In this document: in pieces, positions 1 to 9,722 of the stretch
How the letters are laid out: each line of letters opens with the position of its first letter
How positions within the stretch are numbered: the first letter of the stretch is position 1
From: Chloracidobacterium sp. CP2_5A
GTDB lineage: Bacteria; Acidobacteriota; Blastocatellia; Chloracidobacteriales; Chloracidobacteriaceae
NCBI GenBank assembly: GCA_002254845.1
Contig: NKPT01000004.1
Coordinates: 1-64,000, forward strand
Direction of reading: 5' to 3'
DNA length: 64,000 nt
The notes under the pieces: generated by a model
Databases searched by the model: none
What the model saw: only the letters and a program-made list of their open reading frames with translations
Told to the model about the DNA's origin: nothing
Position numbers and translations under genes: made by a program

Positions 1-137
1 ACTTCGGCATGGCCCTCATGCGTGCCATGCGACATGTTGATCCGGGCGACATTGACTCCGGAGGTCAGCAGCGTTCGGAGAACTTCCGAAGCGCGCGAAG
101 CCGGACCAATCGTAGCTACAATTTTGGCGCGAGCCAT
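1..137 (-). CDS. pyk: Pyruvate kinase, N-terminal fragment (runs off left edge)
   Basis: The first 45 codons read [14 protein letters not shown] and later [12 protein letters not shown], the hallmark N-terminus of pyruvate kinase (KIVxTIGPAS and NxARxNxSHG, which hold part of the substrate and phosphate site). Pyruvate kinase converts phosphoenolpyruvate and ADP to pyruvate and ATP in the last step of glycolysis. The ATG (135-137) has a GGAGG-like purine run upstream on the minus strand. The rest of the gene lies beyond base 1. It follows the BNR protein gene on the same strand with a short gap of 90 bases. Identification is strong despite the short fragment because these motifs are family specific. 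Confidence 0.9.
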   Translation of the reverse strand, partial: MARAKIVATIGPASRASEVLRTLLTSGVNVARINMSHGTHEGHAE

Positions 138-227
138 AAGCTTTGGGTTTCCCTCCGCCGTCGAATGCCACGAGCGACCGGAGCATAGCGCATCGCCCCA
201 GCTGGGTCACTGGCTGGCCAGGGCGCG

Positions 228-3200
228 TCACCGACCAGGCCACGACGGAAAGCGACCCGGCGTGAAGGGCGCGCCCAGCGACTCCAGCGTTTTCTCCAGA
301 CGGCCCAAGTCGTCGGCGATGCCGCGCAAATCGTCGAGCGACTGGCGCAGCCCCTCGGCCACAATGGCGTATTGCGCCTCGTGCGTCCGCGTTGGTCGCG
401 CCAGCGTGTTGCTCCGCTCGGAGACCACCTCGGCCAGTCGCTCGGCGAGACCCGGCGGCGTATTTTCGTTCCGCGCCTGAAGCGCGCGGTCGCCGCGCAG
501 CCTGACCAGCAGGGCGTTCATCCGCCTGTTCAGCGCCGCAACCTCATCCAGCAGCTTCGCGTCCGCGGCCGGCGTTTCCAAAACAGCGCGCCTGACGGCG
601 GCAAGGCGCGTCTGGAGCTCCTGCGCGGTTTCGAGCGCGCCGTGCATGGTCCGCTGCGCAACCAGCAGTCGCCGGTGAAAGTCCTCAAAGGCGCGCGCCT
701 CGTCGGGCGAGCGCTCATCAAGAAACCGCGCCTGAAAGGTTTGCGGCGCTCCAAGCGGCGTCGTCACGCCGTCGGCCCGCTGGTAGAGCGTCATGGCGTA
801 CGTCCCTGGCGCGACAAGCCACCCCGCCGGCCGGCGCGCAAAGGGATTGTCCTCGTCGCTGGACGGCGGCGGAAGCTGCGGGGCCGGCGCGCGCAGGTCC
901 CACGTCACGCGGTTGAAGCCGGGCGACTGCGGCGCGACGATGCGGCGGACGACATTCCCCTTGTCATCGGTCACAACGACAAACGTCAGCGGCGCTTCCT
1001 CCTCAGCCTCGGCGCGCAACTCGTCGCGGGACGGATAGGGCGCATCGCCTTTCTTCTCGGCTTCCTGGCGACGCTGCTTCTTGGTTTTCGGCGCTTCCTT
1101 CAGATAGTAGGTCAGCGTGGCGCCGAAGGGCGGATTGTCCGCGACATAGAGCGCGTCGCCCTGAAAGCCGCGCTTGCCGCCGCCAAGCGGCTCGGCCTCG
1201 ACATAGAGCCAAGCGTCGCGCACCGGAAAGGTTTGCGCCGGCTGTCGCAGTTGCTCCTCGGTCACGGCTCGCAGCGCGCGGTAATCATCCAGGACGTAAA
1301 AGCCGCGCCCAAACGTGGCGATGACCAGATCATGCTCCCGCTCCTGGATGGCGATGTCGCGGACGGCGATGGTCGGCAGCCCGCCCTTGAGCCGCGCCCA
1401 GCGCCCGCCGCCGTTCGGCGTGAAAAACAGCCCGAATTCCGTTCCGGCAAACAACAAGCCGGGATTGACCGGGTCTTCGGCAATGACCTTGACCGAGCCG
1501 CGCTCCGGCAGATTGCCAACGCAGGACGACCAGGCGCGACCCAGATCGGACGACCTCAGCGCGTAAGGCTTAAAATCGCCGTTCTTGTGGTTGTCAAAAG
1601 CGACATAGACCGTATTCGCGTCGTGCCGCGACGGGACGATGCGGCTCACAAACGTTCGCTCCGGCACGCCGGGGAAGGCTTCGATTTTGCGCCAGCTTGC
1701 GCCGCCATCTTCCGAAATGTGAACTAGCCCGTCGTCCGTGCCGACAAACAGCAGCCCCTCGCGCTTGGGCGATTCGGCGATGGTCGTGATGTTGCCGTAA
1801 AACGACGTTGAAGCGTGCTTGGCCACCGCGTCGGGGCCCCAGACCTTGCCAAAGACCGGCAGCTTGTCGCGGTCGAGCTGGCGGGTGAGGTCGCCGCTGA
1901 CCGCGCGCCAGGAATCGCCCCGGTCGTCGCTGCGAAACAGCCGATTGGCGGCGAAATACAGCCGCTTGGGATCATGCGGGCTGATGATGAAGGGCGAATC
2001 CCAGTTCCAGCGCAGCGGCGGCTCATCCTTCCCAATCTTGGGCTGAATGCCGACGCGCTCGCCAGTTCGCCGGTCGAAGCGAAACAGGTTGCCGTACTGG
2101 TATTCGCAATAGACGGTGTTCGGGTCGGTTGGGTCCACGCGGACGTGAAAGCCGTCGCCGCCAACGGTGACGAACCAGTCGGCGTTGGTTGCGCCGTGGG
2201 CGTTGCGCGTGCGCGATGGGCCGCCCAGCGTGTTGTTGTCTTGCGTCCCGCCGTAGACGAAGTAGAACGGCTCGCTGTTGTCCACCGTCACGTCGTAAAA
2301 CTGCGTCACCGGCAGGTTGGCCTTGAACTGCCAGGACTGGCCGCGGTCGAAGCTCTCGTACACGCCGCCGTCGCAGCCGACGAGGTAGTAGTCCGGGTCG
2401 CTTGGATCGATCCACATGGCATGGTGATCCACGTGGACGTGGCGCATGCCCGGCATCGGCGACAGGGTTTTGCCCCCGTCGGCGGAGACCAGCAGCGAGA
2501 CGTTCAAGACATAGACGCGGTCCACATCGCGCGGGTCGGCGACAATCCCGCTGAAGTACATCGCCGTCTGGTCAAAGGGGTTTCGACGCTCCCAGGTCTC
2601 GCCGCCGTCCAATGAGCGAAACACGCCGCCCTTGCCATCGGCGGCTTCCACGCTGGCATAGATGACATCGGGATTGGCGGGGGAAACGGCCAAGCCAATC
2701 CGTCCCAAGTCCGCGCTCGGCAGGCCGCTCGTCACCTTGCGCCAGGCTTTGCCCCCGTCAGTCGTCTTATAGAGGGCGCTTTCCGGGCCGCCGTTGATGA
2801 GCGTCCAGACGTGTCGCCGCCGCTGGTACGCCGCCGCCAGCATGACGTCGGGGTTGCGCGGGTCCATCACGACTTCGGTCACGCCGGTGTCGGGGCTGAT
2901 ATCGAGAATGCGTTGCCAAGTTTGGCCGCCGTCCGTCGTCTTGTAGAGGCCCCGCTCGCCGCCCGACCGCCAGAGCGGACCCTGCGCGGCGACATAAACT
3001 GTCTCGGAATCGCGCGGGTCAACGAGGATGCGGGCAATATGCTCGGATTCCTTCAGCCCGACATTGCGCCACGTCCGCCCGTCGTCGTCGGAACGATAGA
3101 TGCCGTCGCCGTAAGCGACGCTGCGCTGCGAATTGTTTTCGCCTGTCCCAACCCAAATGCGGAAGGGATGCTTGGGGTCTAGCGCGACCGCGCCAATGGA

Positions 3201-3572
3201 AAAGGATGGCTGGTCGTCAAACACGGGCGTCCAGGTCACGCCGGCGTTGACGGTTTTCCAGACGCCGCCAGAAGCCACGCCGACGACATAGCGTCGCCGA
3301 TTGCGCGGATCAACCGCGAGCGAGGAGACGCGCCCGGCAGCCGAAGCCGGGCCCAGCGAGCGGAACTTCAGCCCCGCGAAGGCGTCCTCGGTCAGCGGCG
3401 ACTCGTCTTTTTTCGCGGCCGGCGCGGCGGCTTCAGGCTTTTTTGGCTCGGCTTTTTGCCGATTGACTTGCGCGTTGACTCGCGCGGGAGCGGCAGCGAT
3501 CAGGAGCGTGGCGAGGGCGAGGACGGCAACGAGTCGGCGCGCGGAAAGCGCCGGAAACGAGAGGCGCGGCAT
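228..3572 (-). CDS. Secreted BNR/Asp-box repeat protein (sortilin/VPS10-like beta-propeller)
   Basis: A 1114-residue protein from the ATG at 3570-3572; a TTG two codons further upstream also stays in frame. It has an N-terminal signal peptide (hydrophobic core LVAVLALATLLIAAAP, cleavage likely near VNA-QV). About ten Asp-box-like motifs follow, such as SDDDGRTW, TTDGGQTW, SLDGGETW, SADGGKTL and SEDGGASW, spread over residues 100-720 and indicating one or two beta-propellers. The C-terminal 300 residues carry a KxEK-rich charged stretch and a helical tail. Large families of this type in Acidobacteriota and Bacteroidetes are labelled 'glycosyl hydrolase BNR repeat', but the substrate is unknown and enzymatic activity should not be assumed. 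It lies downstream of hslO and upstream of pyk on the same strand. Confidence 0.85.
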   Translation of the reverse strand: MPRLSFPALSARRLVAVLALATLLIAAAPARVNAQVNRQKAEPKKPEAAAPAAKKDESPLTEDAFAGLKFRSLGPASAAGRVSSLAVDPRNRRRYVVGVASGGVWKTVNAGVTWTPVFDDQPSFSIGAVALDPKHPFRIWVGTGENNSQRSVAYGDGIYRSDDDGRTWRNVGLKESEHIARILVDPRDSETVYVAAQGPLWRSGGERGLYKTTDGGQTWQRILDISPDTGVTEVVMDPRNPDVMLAAAYQRRRHVWTLINGGPESALYKTTDGGKAWRKVTSGLPSADLGRIGLAVSPANPDVIYASVEAADGKGGVFRSLDGGETWERRNPFDQTAMYFSGIVADPRDVDRVYVLNVSLLVSADGGKTLSPMPGMRHVHVDHHAMWIDPSDPDYYLVGCDGGVYESFDRGQSWQFKANLPVTQFYDVTVDNSEPFYFVYGGTQDNNTLGGPSRTRNAHGATNADWFVTVGGDGFHVRVDPTDPNTVYCEYQYGNLFRFDRRTGERVGIQPKIGKDEPPLRWNWDSPFIISPHDPKRLYFAANRLFRSDDRGDSWRAVSGDLTRQLDRDKLPVFGKVWGPDAVAKHASTSFYGNITTIAESPKREGLLFVGTDDGLVHISEDGGASWRKIEAFPGVPERTFVSRIVPSRHDANTVYVAFDNHKNGDFKPYALRSSDLGRAWSSCVGNLPERGSVKVIAEDPVNPGLLFAGTEFGLFFTPNGGGRWARLKGGLPTIAVRDIAIQEREHDLVIATFGRGFYVLDDYRALRAVTEEQLRQPAQTFPVRDAWLYVEAEPLGGGKRGFQGDALYVADNPPFGATLTYYLKEAPKTKKQRRQEAEKKGDAPYPSRDELRAEAEEEAPLTFVVVTDDKGNVVRRIVAPQSPGFNRVTWDLRAPAPQLPPPSSDEDNPFARRPAGWLVAPGTYAMTLYQRADGVTTPLGAPQTFQARFLDERSPDEARAFEDFHRRLLVAQRTMHGALETAQELQTRLAAVRRAVLETPAADAKLLDEVAALNRRMNALLVRLRGDRALQARNENTPPGLAERLAEVVSERSNTLARPTRTHEAQYAIVAEGLRQSLDDLRGIADDLGRLEKTLESLGAPFTPGRFPSWPGR

Positions 3573-3713
3573 GGGCAAGTTGTCTGGCGATGATGAATGA
3601 TGGGGCGAACCGCCTGGCTAATAGCCAAGGCGCGCGCGAAAAGCAACCTCGCGGCGGGACTCGAAAGCCGCGGCTTCCGGCGACGGCGGCGCGCTCCAAG
3701 AAGCGCGTCGCCT

Positions 3714-4640
3714 CTACGAGGCGGCGCCCGCCGTTTCGGCGTCAATCAGTCGCCGCAGGTCGTCGCCCGAAAGCCGATAGACCGCGTTACAGTAGTGGCA
3801 GGTCAGTTCGGCCTGCCCCTGTTCGATCAAGATTGCCTGCATTTCATCGGCGCCCAGGGCCGTCAGCAACCGCTCGGTGCGCTCCCGCGAGCAAGCGCAG
3901 GCAAAGCTCAGCGAACGCTCTGAAAGCGGACGCCAATCCAGGTCCCCAAGCGCCTCCCGGATGATGTCTTCCGGCGTCGCGCCGGCCCGCGCCATTTCGG
4001 TAATCGGCGGGGCGGCGGCAATCGTTCGTTCAAGGCGGCTGATGATGGCCTCGTCGGCGTCGGGCAGGATTTGAACCAGAAAGCCGCCGGACGCGCCGAC
4101 AATCCCATCGCCGGCTTCCATGTAAACGCCCAGGCTCATGGCGGAGGGGATTTGCTCCGAGCGCGACAGGTAGTAAGTCAAGTCCTCGGCAATTTCGCCC
4201 GACACCAGCGGCACGGAGCCGCGATAAGCTTCCATCAGCCCGATTTCAAAGCCGCCCTCGCGGATGACGTGAAGCGCGCCCTTGCCAACGGCCGCGCCGA
4301 TGTCCAGCTTGCCGTCGGGGCGCAGCGGCACATCCGTTTGCGGGTGACGGACGTAGCCGCGCACGCCGCCCTGCGCGTTGGCTTCCGCCGTAATCGTGCC
4401 GATCGGACCGCGCCCTTCAATATGAATCGTGACGCGCTCGCTGGTTTTGAGCGAGCTGGCGATGAGCGCTGCGCCAGTCAGGGCTCGCCCCAGGGCGACC
4501 GTGGCGGTTTTCCACGAGCCATGCCGGCGGCAGGCCTCCTGAACAAGGCGGGTCGTCGTGGCGGCGACGACGCGGACGGCGTCGTCGGCCGCGACGGCTT
4601 GCACCAGACGGTCGGGCGGAAAGGCGGGCAAGGCAGTCAT
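3714..4640 (-). CDS. hslO: Redox-regulated chaperonin Hsp33
   Basis: A 308-residue cytoplasmic holdase chaperone activated by oxidation. The C-terminal zinc centre is visible as CxC (Cys248, Cys250) and CxxC (Cys281, Cys284, in LTCHYC), the four ligands expected for Hsp33. The N-terminal domain contains the usual GRALTGAALIASSLK and GYVRHP regions. Length matches the family (about 290-310 residues). It starts at an ATG 36 bases after the rpoN stop on the same strand, so it probably belongs to the lptB-rpoN-hslO run. The redox-sensitive zinc switch appears intact. Confidence 0.95.
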   Translation of the reverse strand: MTALPAFPPDRLVQAVAADDAVRVVAATTTRLVQEACRRHGSWKTATVALGRALTGAALIASSLKTSERVTIHIEGRGPIGTITAEANAQGGVRGYVRHPQTDVPLRPDGKLDIGAAVGKGALHVIREGGFEIGLMEAYRGSVPLVSGEIAEDLTYYLSRSEQIPSAMSLGVYMEAGDGIVGASGGFLVQILPDADEAIISRLERTIAAAPPITEMARAGATPEDIIREALGDLDWRPLSERSLSFACACSRERTERLLTALGADEMQAILIEQGQAELTCHYCNAVYRLSGDDLRRLIDAETAGAAS

Positions 4641-4676
4641 AAGCGTTGCATCCGGGGGACAAAGTGGCGACCACGC

Positions 4677-6236
4677 CTAGCCCATGCCGGCCCGGCGCTC
4701 GCGCGAGCCGGGAATATGCATCTGGTCGCGGTATTTCGCCACCGTTCGCCGCGAAAGCTTTTGCCCTTCGCGCGCCAGGATGCGGGCGATTTCATCGTCG
4801 GTGAGCGGCTCGCGGGGGTCTTCCTCAGCGATGAGCCTCTTGATTCTGAGCTTAATAACGTCGGTGGAGACCGCTTCGCCGTCGTCGTTGATCAGCCCTT
4901 CCGTGAAAAAGCGACGCAGCTCGATGATGCCCAGCGGCGTTTGCACATACTTGCCGTTGACCACGCGGCTGACTGTCGAGAGGTGAAGACCGACGCGCTC
5001 GGCAATGTCCTTGAGCATCATAGGCTTGATGCGCGCCGGGCCATGATCGAGAAAATCGCGCTGCCGTTCCACAATCGCCTCGCAAATCCGGTAAATCGTC
5101 CGGCGGCGGTAGTCAATGTTGCGCATGAGGTCAATTGCGGCGCGCAGTCGGTCGCGGACGTAGTCCCGCTCCTCGCGCGAGGCGGCGGGGTTTTCCAGAA
5201 TGCGGCGATATTTGGCATTGATGCGCAGTTGCGGCAGCCCGTCGTCGTTGAACCGAATCACGTACGCATCGCCGACTTTCTCAATAAAGATCTCCGGCTG
5301 AATGAGCTGCGCGCCGTTGAGGAGGCCTTCGCCAATCCGGGCGAAGCGGCGACCGGGGAAAGGGTCAAGCTGGCGAATGAGCGCCACCTCCTCGGCAATC
5401 GCTTCGCAGCTTACGCCGAGCAACTTCGCCAAGTCAGGCCAGCGAAAGGGCGCGAGGCGATCCAGGTAGTCCCGAACCAGCCGCGCGGCCAAGCGGTTGC
5501 CATGGCCCTGCTGCTCAAGCTGCGTGATGAAGCATTCGCGCGTGTCATACGAGGCGCAGCCCGCCGGGTCGAGTCGCTGGACCAGATGCCGGGCGGCTTC
5601 CACCGTCTCCAGGGTCCAGCCGCCAATGGCGGCAATCTCCTCGCAGGAGTCGGCAAGGAAGCCCCGCTCGTCGAGGCTGGCCGCAATGGCTTCCGCCGCC
5701 GCCCGCATCTCTTCGGATAGATGGAGCAGGATAATTTGCGATTGCAGGTGTTCGTACAGGGTCAGGTCGCGCTTGAGCCGATTTTCCAGCGCGTACTCCT
5801 CGCGTTCCTCATACTCGCCCTGCGCGCGGTAGCCCGGATCAAGGTAGTTTTCAAACATCGCGCCGAAATCGATCTCGGCAAACGGGTCAACGGCTTCGGA
5901 CGGCTCGTCGGCGGCATCCTCGGCAGGCGAATCGGCCGCCGCCTCAAGCTCCGCGGCGGCGGGCGATGCATCCGCCGCCTCGTCATTGACCAGCCCGAAG
6001 TCGCCCTCGCCAGCCGCTTCCGGGAGCAGATCGTCCGTGACGGTCAGCCCCTCGGCTGGCTCGCGCGGATCGGTTTCTTCGAGCAGCGGATTTTCGGCCA
6101 TTTCCTGCGTGGTCAACTCGGCAAGATCGGTCAGCGTCATGCTGAGCATCTCGATGCGCTGGCGCATCTGGGGCGTCAGCGCTAGCCCGAGGCGCTGCTC
6201 GACGCGGGGCGCAAGTTGTGGACGCAGGTTCATCAT
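4677..6236 (-). CDS. rpoN: RNA polymerase sigma-54 factor
   Basis: A 519-residue sigma-54. Region I is the Gln/Leu-rich N-terminus (RVEQRLGLALTPQMRQRIEM). An acidic, Ala/Glu/Asp-rich region II spans about residues 50-135. The core-binding domain follows, then a helix-turn-helix (IAERVGLHLSTVSRVVNGKY) that contacts the -12 element. The C-terminal RpoN box appears as RRTVAKYRD, close to the canonical RRTVAKYRE. It directs RNA polymerase to -24/-12 promoters and needs AAA+ activators, none of which lie in this window. It starts 17 bases after the lptB stop, the classic lptB-rpoN order. A second ATG follows immediately (MM). A candidate sigma-54 site is described at 31.7 kb. Confidence 0.97.
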   Translation of the reverse strand: MMNLRPQLAPRVEQRLGLALTPQMRQRIEMLSMTLTDLAELTTQEMAENPLLEETDPREPAEGLTVTDDLLPEAAGEGDFGLVNDEAADASPAAAELEAAADSPAEDAADEPSEAVDPFAEIDFGAMFENYLDPGYRAQGEYEEREEYALENRLKRDLTLYEHLQSQIILLHLSEEMRAAAEAIAASLDERGFLADSCEEIAAIGGWTLETVEAARHLVQRLDPAGCASYDTRECFITQLEQQGHGNRLAARLVRDYLDRLAPFRWPDLAKLLGVSCEAIAEEVALIRQLDPFPGRRFARIGEGLLNGAQLIQPEIFIEKVGDAYVIRFNDDGLPQLRINAKYRRILENPAASREERDYVRDRLRAAIDLMRNIDYRRRTIYRICEAIVERQRDFLDHGPARIKPMMLKDIAERVGLHLSTVSRVVNGKYVQTPLGIIELRRFFTEGLINDDGEAVSTDVIKLRIKRLIAEEDPREPLTDDEIARILAREGQKLSRRTVAKYRDQMHIPGSRERRAGMG

Positions 6237-6253
6237 TGCCGACGACCCAAAAC

Positions 6254-7045
6254 CTAAAGCCGAAAGTTTTCGCCAAGATAGACTTGCCGCACCTCCGGAT
6301 CGGAGGTCAGCTCGGCAGGCTGGCCGGCGCGAAAAATGCGGCCTTCGCTAAGGATATAGGCCCGATCCGTAATGGCGAGCGTTTCCCGCACGTTGTGGTC
6401 GGTTATCAGCACGCCGATGCCTTTTCTCCGCAACCGCGCCACGATGCCCTGGATTTCGATCACGGCCTTCGGGTCAATGCCGGCAAAGGGCTCATCGAGC
6501 AGGATAAACTTCGGCTCGATAGCTAGGCAGCGGGCGATTTCCGTCCGCCGCCGCTCGCCGCCGGAGACCGCGTAGCCCATCGTGCGGCGGACGTGCGCGA
6601 TATCCAGCTCGTCCAGCAGGGCTTCCAGTCGCGTTTGACGCTCGGTTGAGGAAAGATTAAGCGTCTCAAGGATGGCAAGAATGTTATTTTCAACCGTCAG
6701 CTTCCGAAAGATCGAGGCTTCCTGCGGCAGGTAGCCGATACCGAGGCGCGCCCGGCGATAGATGGGCAGGGCGGTAATGTCTTTGCCTTCGAGCGTGATG
6801 ATGCCAGCGTCGGGCGTCTCGAGACCGACAATCATCGAGAACGTTGTGGTCTTGCCAGCCCCGTTGGGGCCAAGCAGCCCAACCACTTCGCCGCGCTGGA
6901 TGGCGATGGTGACATCCGAGACGACTTCGCGTCCGCGGTAGGACTTGCGCAGGCGCTGGGCGGAAAGGATTTCGACGGTCTCGGCAAGCGGGACAGGGCC
7001 GCGTTCAGCGCCGACGACCTGTAAGCGAGCGTCCTTCTTTTTCAC
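6254..7045 (-). CDS. lptB: Lipopolysaccharide export ABC ATPase LptB
   Basis: A 263-residue ABC ATPase that powers extraction of LPS from the inner membrane by the LptBFGC complex. Walker A is GPNGAGKT (59-66), the signature is SGGERRR, and Walker B with its extension is [33 protein letters not shown] is characteristic of LptB rather than amino-acid importers. The start is GTG at 7043-7045; in-frame stops just upstream rule out a longer form. The N-terminal 20 residues are an extra charged extension. Directly followed by rpoN. Its presence implies an outer membrane with LPS-like lipid; lptF/G, lptA and lptC are not in this window. Confidence 0.94.
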   Translation of the reverse strand: MKKKDARLQVVGAERGPVPLAETVEILSAQRLRKSYRGREVVSDVTIAIQRGEVVGLLGPNGAGKTTTFSMIVGLETPDAGIITLEGKDITALPIYRRARLGIGYLPQEASIFRKLTVENNILAILETLNLSSTERQTRLEALLDELDIAHVRRTMGYAVSGGERRRTEIARCLAIEPKFILLDEPFAGIDPKAVIEIQGIVARLRRKGIGVLITDHNVRETLAITDRAYILSEGRIFRAGQPAELTSDPEVRQVYLGENFRL

Positions 7046-7172
7046 AAGCTTTCATCATAAGCGGCGCTAGGCGCGGTAAAGTGGCTTGGCTTTAGGCAAT
7101 CGAAAGCGGGAACGGCGCGACTGTACTGAGCGCGCAACGGGAACGTCAATCGCGCATTGGCGCCCCCGGACG

Positions 7173-9407
7173 TTACTTGCGGGCGATTTTGGTCAGCGGC
7201 GCGGCTTCGGCAACGAAACGCTTAATCCCCCGACCCGGAAAGGCGATGTCCAGCTTCCCATCGGCGACGCGCACGATCTGTCCCGCGCCGTAGGTCGCAT
7301 GCTCCACCCGATCGCCGACCCTAAGGCCGCCCGCGGCGGAAGCTGGCGCGTCCCGCCCAGCCCCCTGCGCGGCAGCCGGCTTGGGCTTCGTCAAGCGCTG
7401 GGCGCCAATCTTGGCGGGCGGCTTGAGGGACGGCCGCCCGTCGTCCGCTCGCCGGGCGGCCGTCCCCGCCCCGGACTGGACCGTCATGAGCGCTTCCGGG
7501 ATTTCATCCAGGAAGCGCGAGGGATCAGTAGCGACTTCATTGCCATAGACCCGGCGGCGCTCGGCCTGCGTTAGGTAAAGCTGCCGCTTGGCGCGCGTCA
7601 CGGCGACATAAAACAACCGGCGCTCTTCCTCAAGGTCATCCTCATCCTGCGCGACGCGAGCATGCGGGAGCAGGCCTTCCTCCAACCCGGCGACAAAGAC
7701 CAGCGGAAATTCCAGCCCTTTCGCGCTGTGAATGGTCATCAGCGTCACGCGGGCATTTTCCACGAGGTCATCGGTATCGGCTACCAGCGCCGCCCGGTCG
7801 AGAAACTCGCGCAGTCGCTCGCCCCGCTCGTCCGCTTCGGCGGCGGCCGAGACGAGCTCCTCGAGGTTTTGCTTGCGCCCCTCCGCCTCCAGCGTTCCCT
7901 CTTGCTCCAGCAGGTCGGCGTAGCCAGAGCGCGTCACGACCGCGGAGACCAAATCGGCCAGCCTCGCTGCGTCGAGCAGTCGCTGAAGCGACGCGATGAG
8001 CGACGCGAAATTCGTCAGCCCCGTCAGCGCGCGAGCGCTCAGCCCGCCTTCCTCGAGCAGGCGCGTCATGGCCGTCCAGCGCGATACGCTATCAGCGCCG
8101 GCGCGCGCCGCCAGAGCTTCGAGCGTCGACTTGCCGACGCCGCGCGGCGGGACGTTCACGACTCGGTCAAACGCGGCGTCGTCATGCGGGTTGAGCAACA
8201 GCCGGAGATAGGCCAGCGCATCCTTGATTTCCGCCCGCTCGTAAAACGAAAAGCCGCCAACCAAGACATAGGGCAGGAGTCGCCGCCGACAGGCTTCCTC
8301 GAACAGGCGCGACTGAGCGTTGGTGCGGTAAAGAATGGCGGCGCGCGTCTCCTCAGGCCGCAGATGCTCGTGGCGACGCTGCCAGGCGATGATTTCCCGG
8401 ACGATGAAATCGGCTTCCTCCTCGGCGTTCGCGGCGACGAAACAGCGAATTGGCTCGCCGGCGGCATTCCGCGTCGCGAGGTCTTTGTTCGGACGGGCGC
8501 GGTTGTTCCGAATGACCGCGTTGGCGGCGTCGAGAATCGTCTTTGTCGAGCGGTAATTCTGCGCCAAGATAATCGTCTTCGCTTTCGGATAGTGCCGCTC
8601 GAAGTCGAGAATGTTGCGAATGTCCGCCGCTCGAAACTTGTAAATGGACTGGTCGGGATCGCCCACCGCGCACAGGTTCTGGCGCTGCTGCGTCAGCAGG
8701 CGCGCTAGGTTGAGCTGCGGCGGGTTGGTATCTTGGTATTCGTCAATCAGGATGTAGCGAAAGCGGTCATTGTAATCGTCGGCGACATCCTGGAAACGAC
8801 GCAGCAGCCGTACCGTCAGGAGCAGCAGGTCGTCGAAATCCAGCGCGTTCGCCGCCGCCAGGCGCCTCTCATAGAGGCGGAACGTCTTGATGAGCGCGTC
8901 CCGCTTGGGATCGCTGCTTGGCGGCAGCGTCTCCGGCGTCTCGCCCCGATTCTTGGCGGCGCTAATGCCGTATTGCATCGCCCGCGGCGGATACTTCTTG
9001 TCGTCCAGCCCAAGCTCCTTCAGGCAGGCTTTGACGAGCCGCCCCTGGTCGTCGGCGTCGTAAATCGTGAAATCGCGGGTATAGGCTCCGCCAAAGCGGT
9101 CGAGGTGACGCCGAAGCGCCCGGACGCAGAAGCTGTGAAAGGTCGAAATCAGCAGCTCGCCGCGTCGCCGCGAAGCCGGGACCAGTTGATGAACGCGCTC
9201 TTTCATTTCGAGCGCGGCCTTGTTGGTGAAGGTGACCGCCAGAATTTGCTCCGGCCGCGCCAAGCCCTGATCAAGCAAGTAGGCAATCCGATGGACGATC
9301 ACGCGCGTTTTGCCCGAACCCGCGCCGGCAATGACGAGCAGCGGGCCCTCGGTCGTCGTAACCGCCGCCCGCTGTTCAGGATTAAGACCTTCAAGTAGAT
9401 AGCTCAT
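7173..9407 (-). CDS. pcrA: ATP-dependent DNA helicase PcrA/UvrD
   Basis: A 744-residue superfamily 1A 3'-5' helicase for nucleotide excision repair, mismatch repair and replication-conflict resolution. Motifs in order: Q motif (LNPEQRAAV), I/Walker A (AGAGSGKT), Ia (FTNKAA), II (LIDEYQDTNPPQ), III (VGDPDQSIYKFRAAD), IV (QNYRST), V (MTIHSAKGLEFPLVF) and VI (EERRLFYVAVTRAK). The C-terminus ends in a Tudor-like domain (GDRVEHATYGAGQIV), which in PcrA/UvrD contacts RNA polymerase. The ATG is 24 bases after the stop of the upstream NfeD-like gene. A 13-bp tandem duplication occupies the gap between them. Confidence 0.96.
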   Translation of the reverse strand: MSYLLEGLNPEQRAAVTTTEGPLLVIAGAGSGKTRVIVHRIAYLLDQGLARPEQILAVTFTNKAALEMKERVHQLVPASRRRGELLISTFHSFCVRALRRHLDRFGGAYTRDFTIYDADDQGRLVKACLKELGLDDKKYPPRAMQYGISAAKNRGETPETLPPSSDPKRDALIKTFRLYERRLAAANALDFDDLLLLTVRLLRRFQDVADDYNDRFRYILIDEYQDTNPPQLNLARLLTQQRQNLCAVGDPDQSIYKFRAADIRNILDFERHYPKAKTIILAQNYRSTKTILDAANAVIRNNRARPNKDLATRNAAGEPIRCFVAANAEEEADFIVREIIAWQRRHEHLRPEETRAAILYRTNAQSRLFEEACRRRLLPYVLVGGFSFYERAEIKDALAYLRLLLNPHDDAAFDRVVNVPPRGVGKSTLEALAARAGADSVSRWTAMTRLLEEGGLSARALTGLTNFASLIASLQRLLDAARLADLVSAVVTRSGYADLLEQEGTLEAEGRKQNLEELVSAAAEADERGERLREFLDRAALVADTDDLVENARVTLMTIHSAKGLEFPLVFVAGLEEGLLPHARVAQDEDDLEEERRLFYVAVTRAKRQLYLTQAERRRVYGNEVATDPSRFLDEIPEALMTVQSGAGTAARRADDGRPSLKPPAKIGAQRLTKPKPAAAQGAGRDAPASAAGGLRVGDRVEHATYGAGQIVRVADGKLDIAFPGRGIKRFVAEAAPLTKIARK

Positions 9408-9413
9408 AGCCGT

Positions 9414-9440
9414 AAGCCTAACACGGGAAGCCTAACACGG
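9414..9440. repeat. 13-14 bp direct tandem duplication spanning a stop codon
   Basis: Two adjacent copies of aagcctaacacgg (9414-9426 and 9428-9440, with one g between) lie between the NfeD-like gene and pcrA. The second plus-strand copy contains the TAG stop of the NfeD-like gene (9432-9434). One of several comparable boundary duplications in this window. Confidence 0.9.
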
Positions 9441-9722
9441 AGCGCGCGGGGGCTCGGGCGGCGCGAGCGGGAGCGGCGCGACCAGCAGGCGCGCGCCCGC
9501 GACGCCCACGACCAGCGCGCGCGCGCCCGGCGCGAGACGCCCGCCGCTGATCGCCGCCGGCCACAGCTCTCCGGCGATGGCGATGAAGCCCGTCGGGTCG
9601 AGCGGCGTGGCGATGACGCCGGTCGCGCCAATCCGGGCCGCGGTCGCGCCCGCGCGCTTCTCCCGGCGCAGCGCCCGCCAGCGGCTCGCCAGTCGCTTAC
9701 AGGCGGAGAAAAATGTCCTCAT
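9432..9722 (-). CDS. NfeD-type C-terminal OB-fold domain protein (stand-alone)
   Basis: A 96-residue product from the ATG at 9720-9722, overlapping the 3' end of the upstream gene by 26 bases. The segment IGATGVIATPLDPTGFIAIA followed by GELWPA and GARALVVGVAGARLLVAPL matches the NfeD C-terminal OB-fold, which normally sits behind membrane helices in partners of stomatin/SPFH proteins. No membrane segment precedes it here. The reading frame stays open upstream to 9788, but only within the neighbouring gene. It could be a truncated remnant or a genuine domain-only protein. It sits in a run: LolA-like gene, this gene, pcrA. Confidence 0.6.
   Translation of the reverse strand: MRTFFSACKRLASRWRALRREKRAGATAARIGATGVIATPLDPTGFIAIAGELWPAAISGGRLAPGARALVVGVAGARLLVAPLPLAPPEPPRAPC

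Noticed and set aside
372-1727. Long open frames antisense to the BNR gene (plus strand)
   Set aside because: They mirror the high-GC codon bias of the minus-strand gene, have Arg/Gly-rich compositions without motifs, and lie wholly inside a well-supported gene.
4071-5720. 549-codon plus-strand open frame across hslO and rpoN
   Set aside because: It covers two genes with clear motifs on the opposite strand and has no domain, start site or signal of its own.
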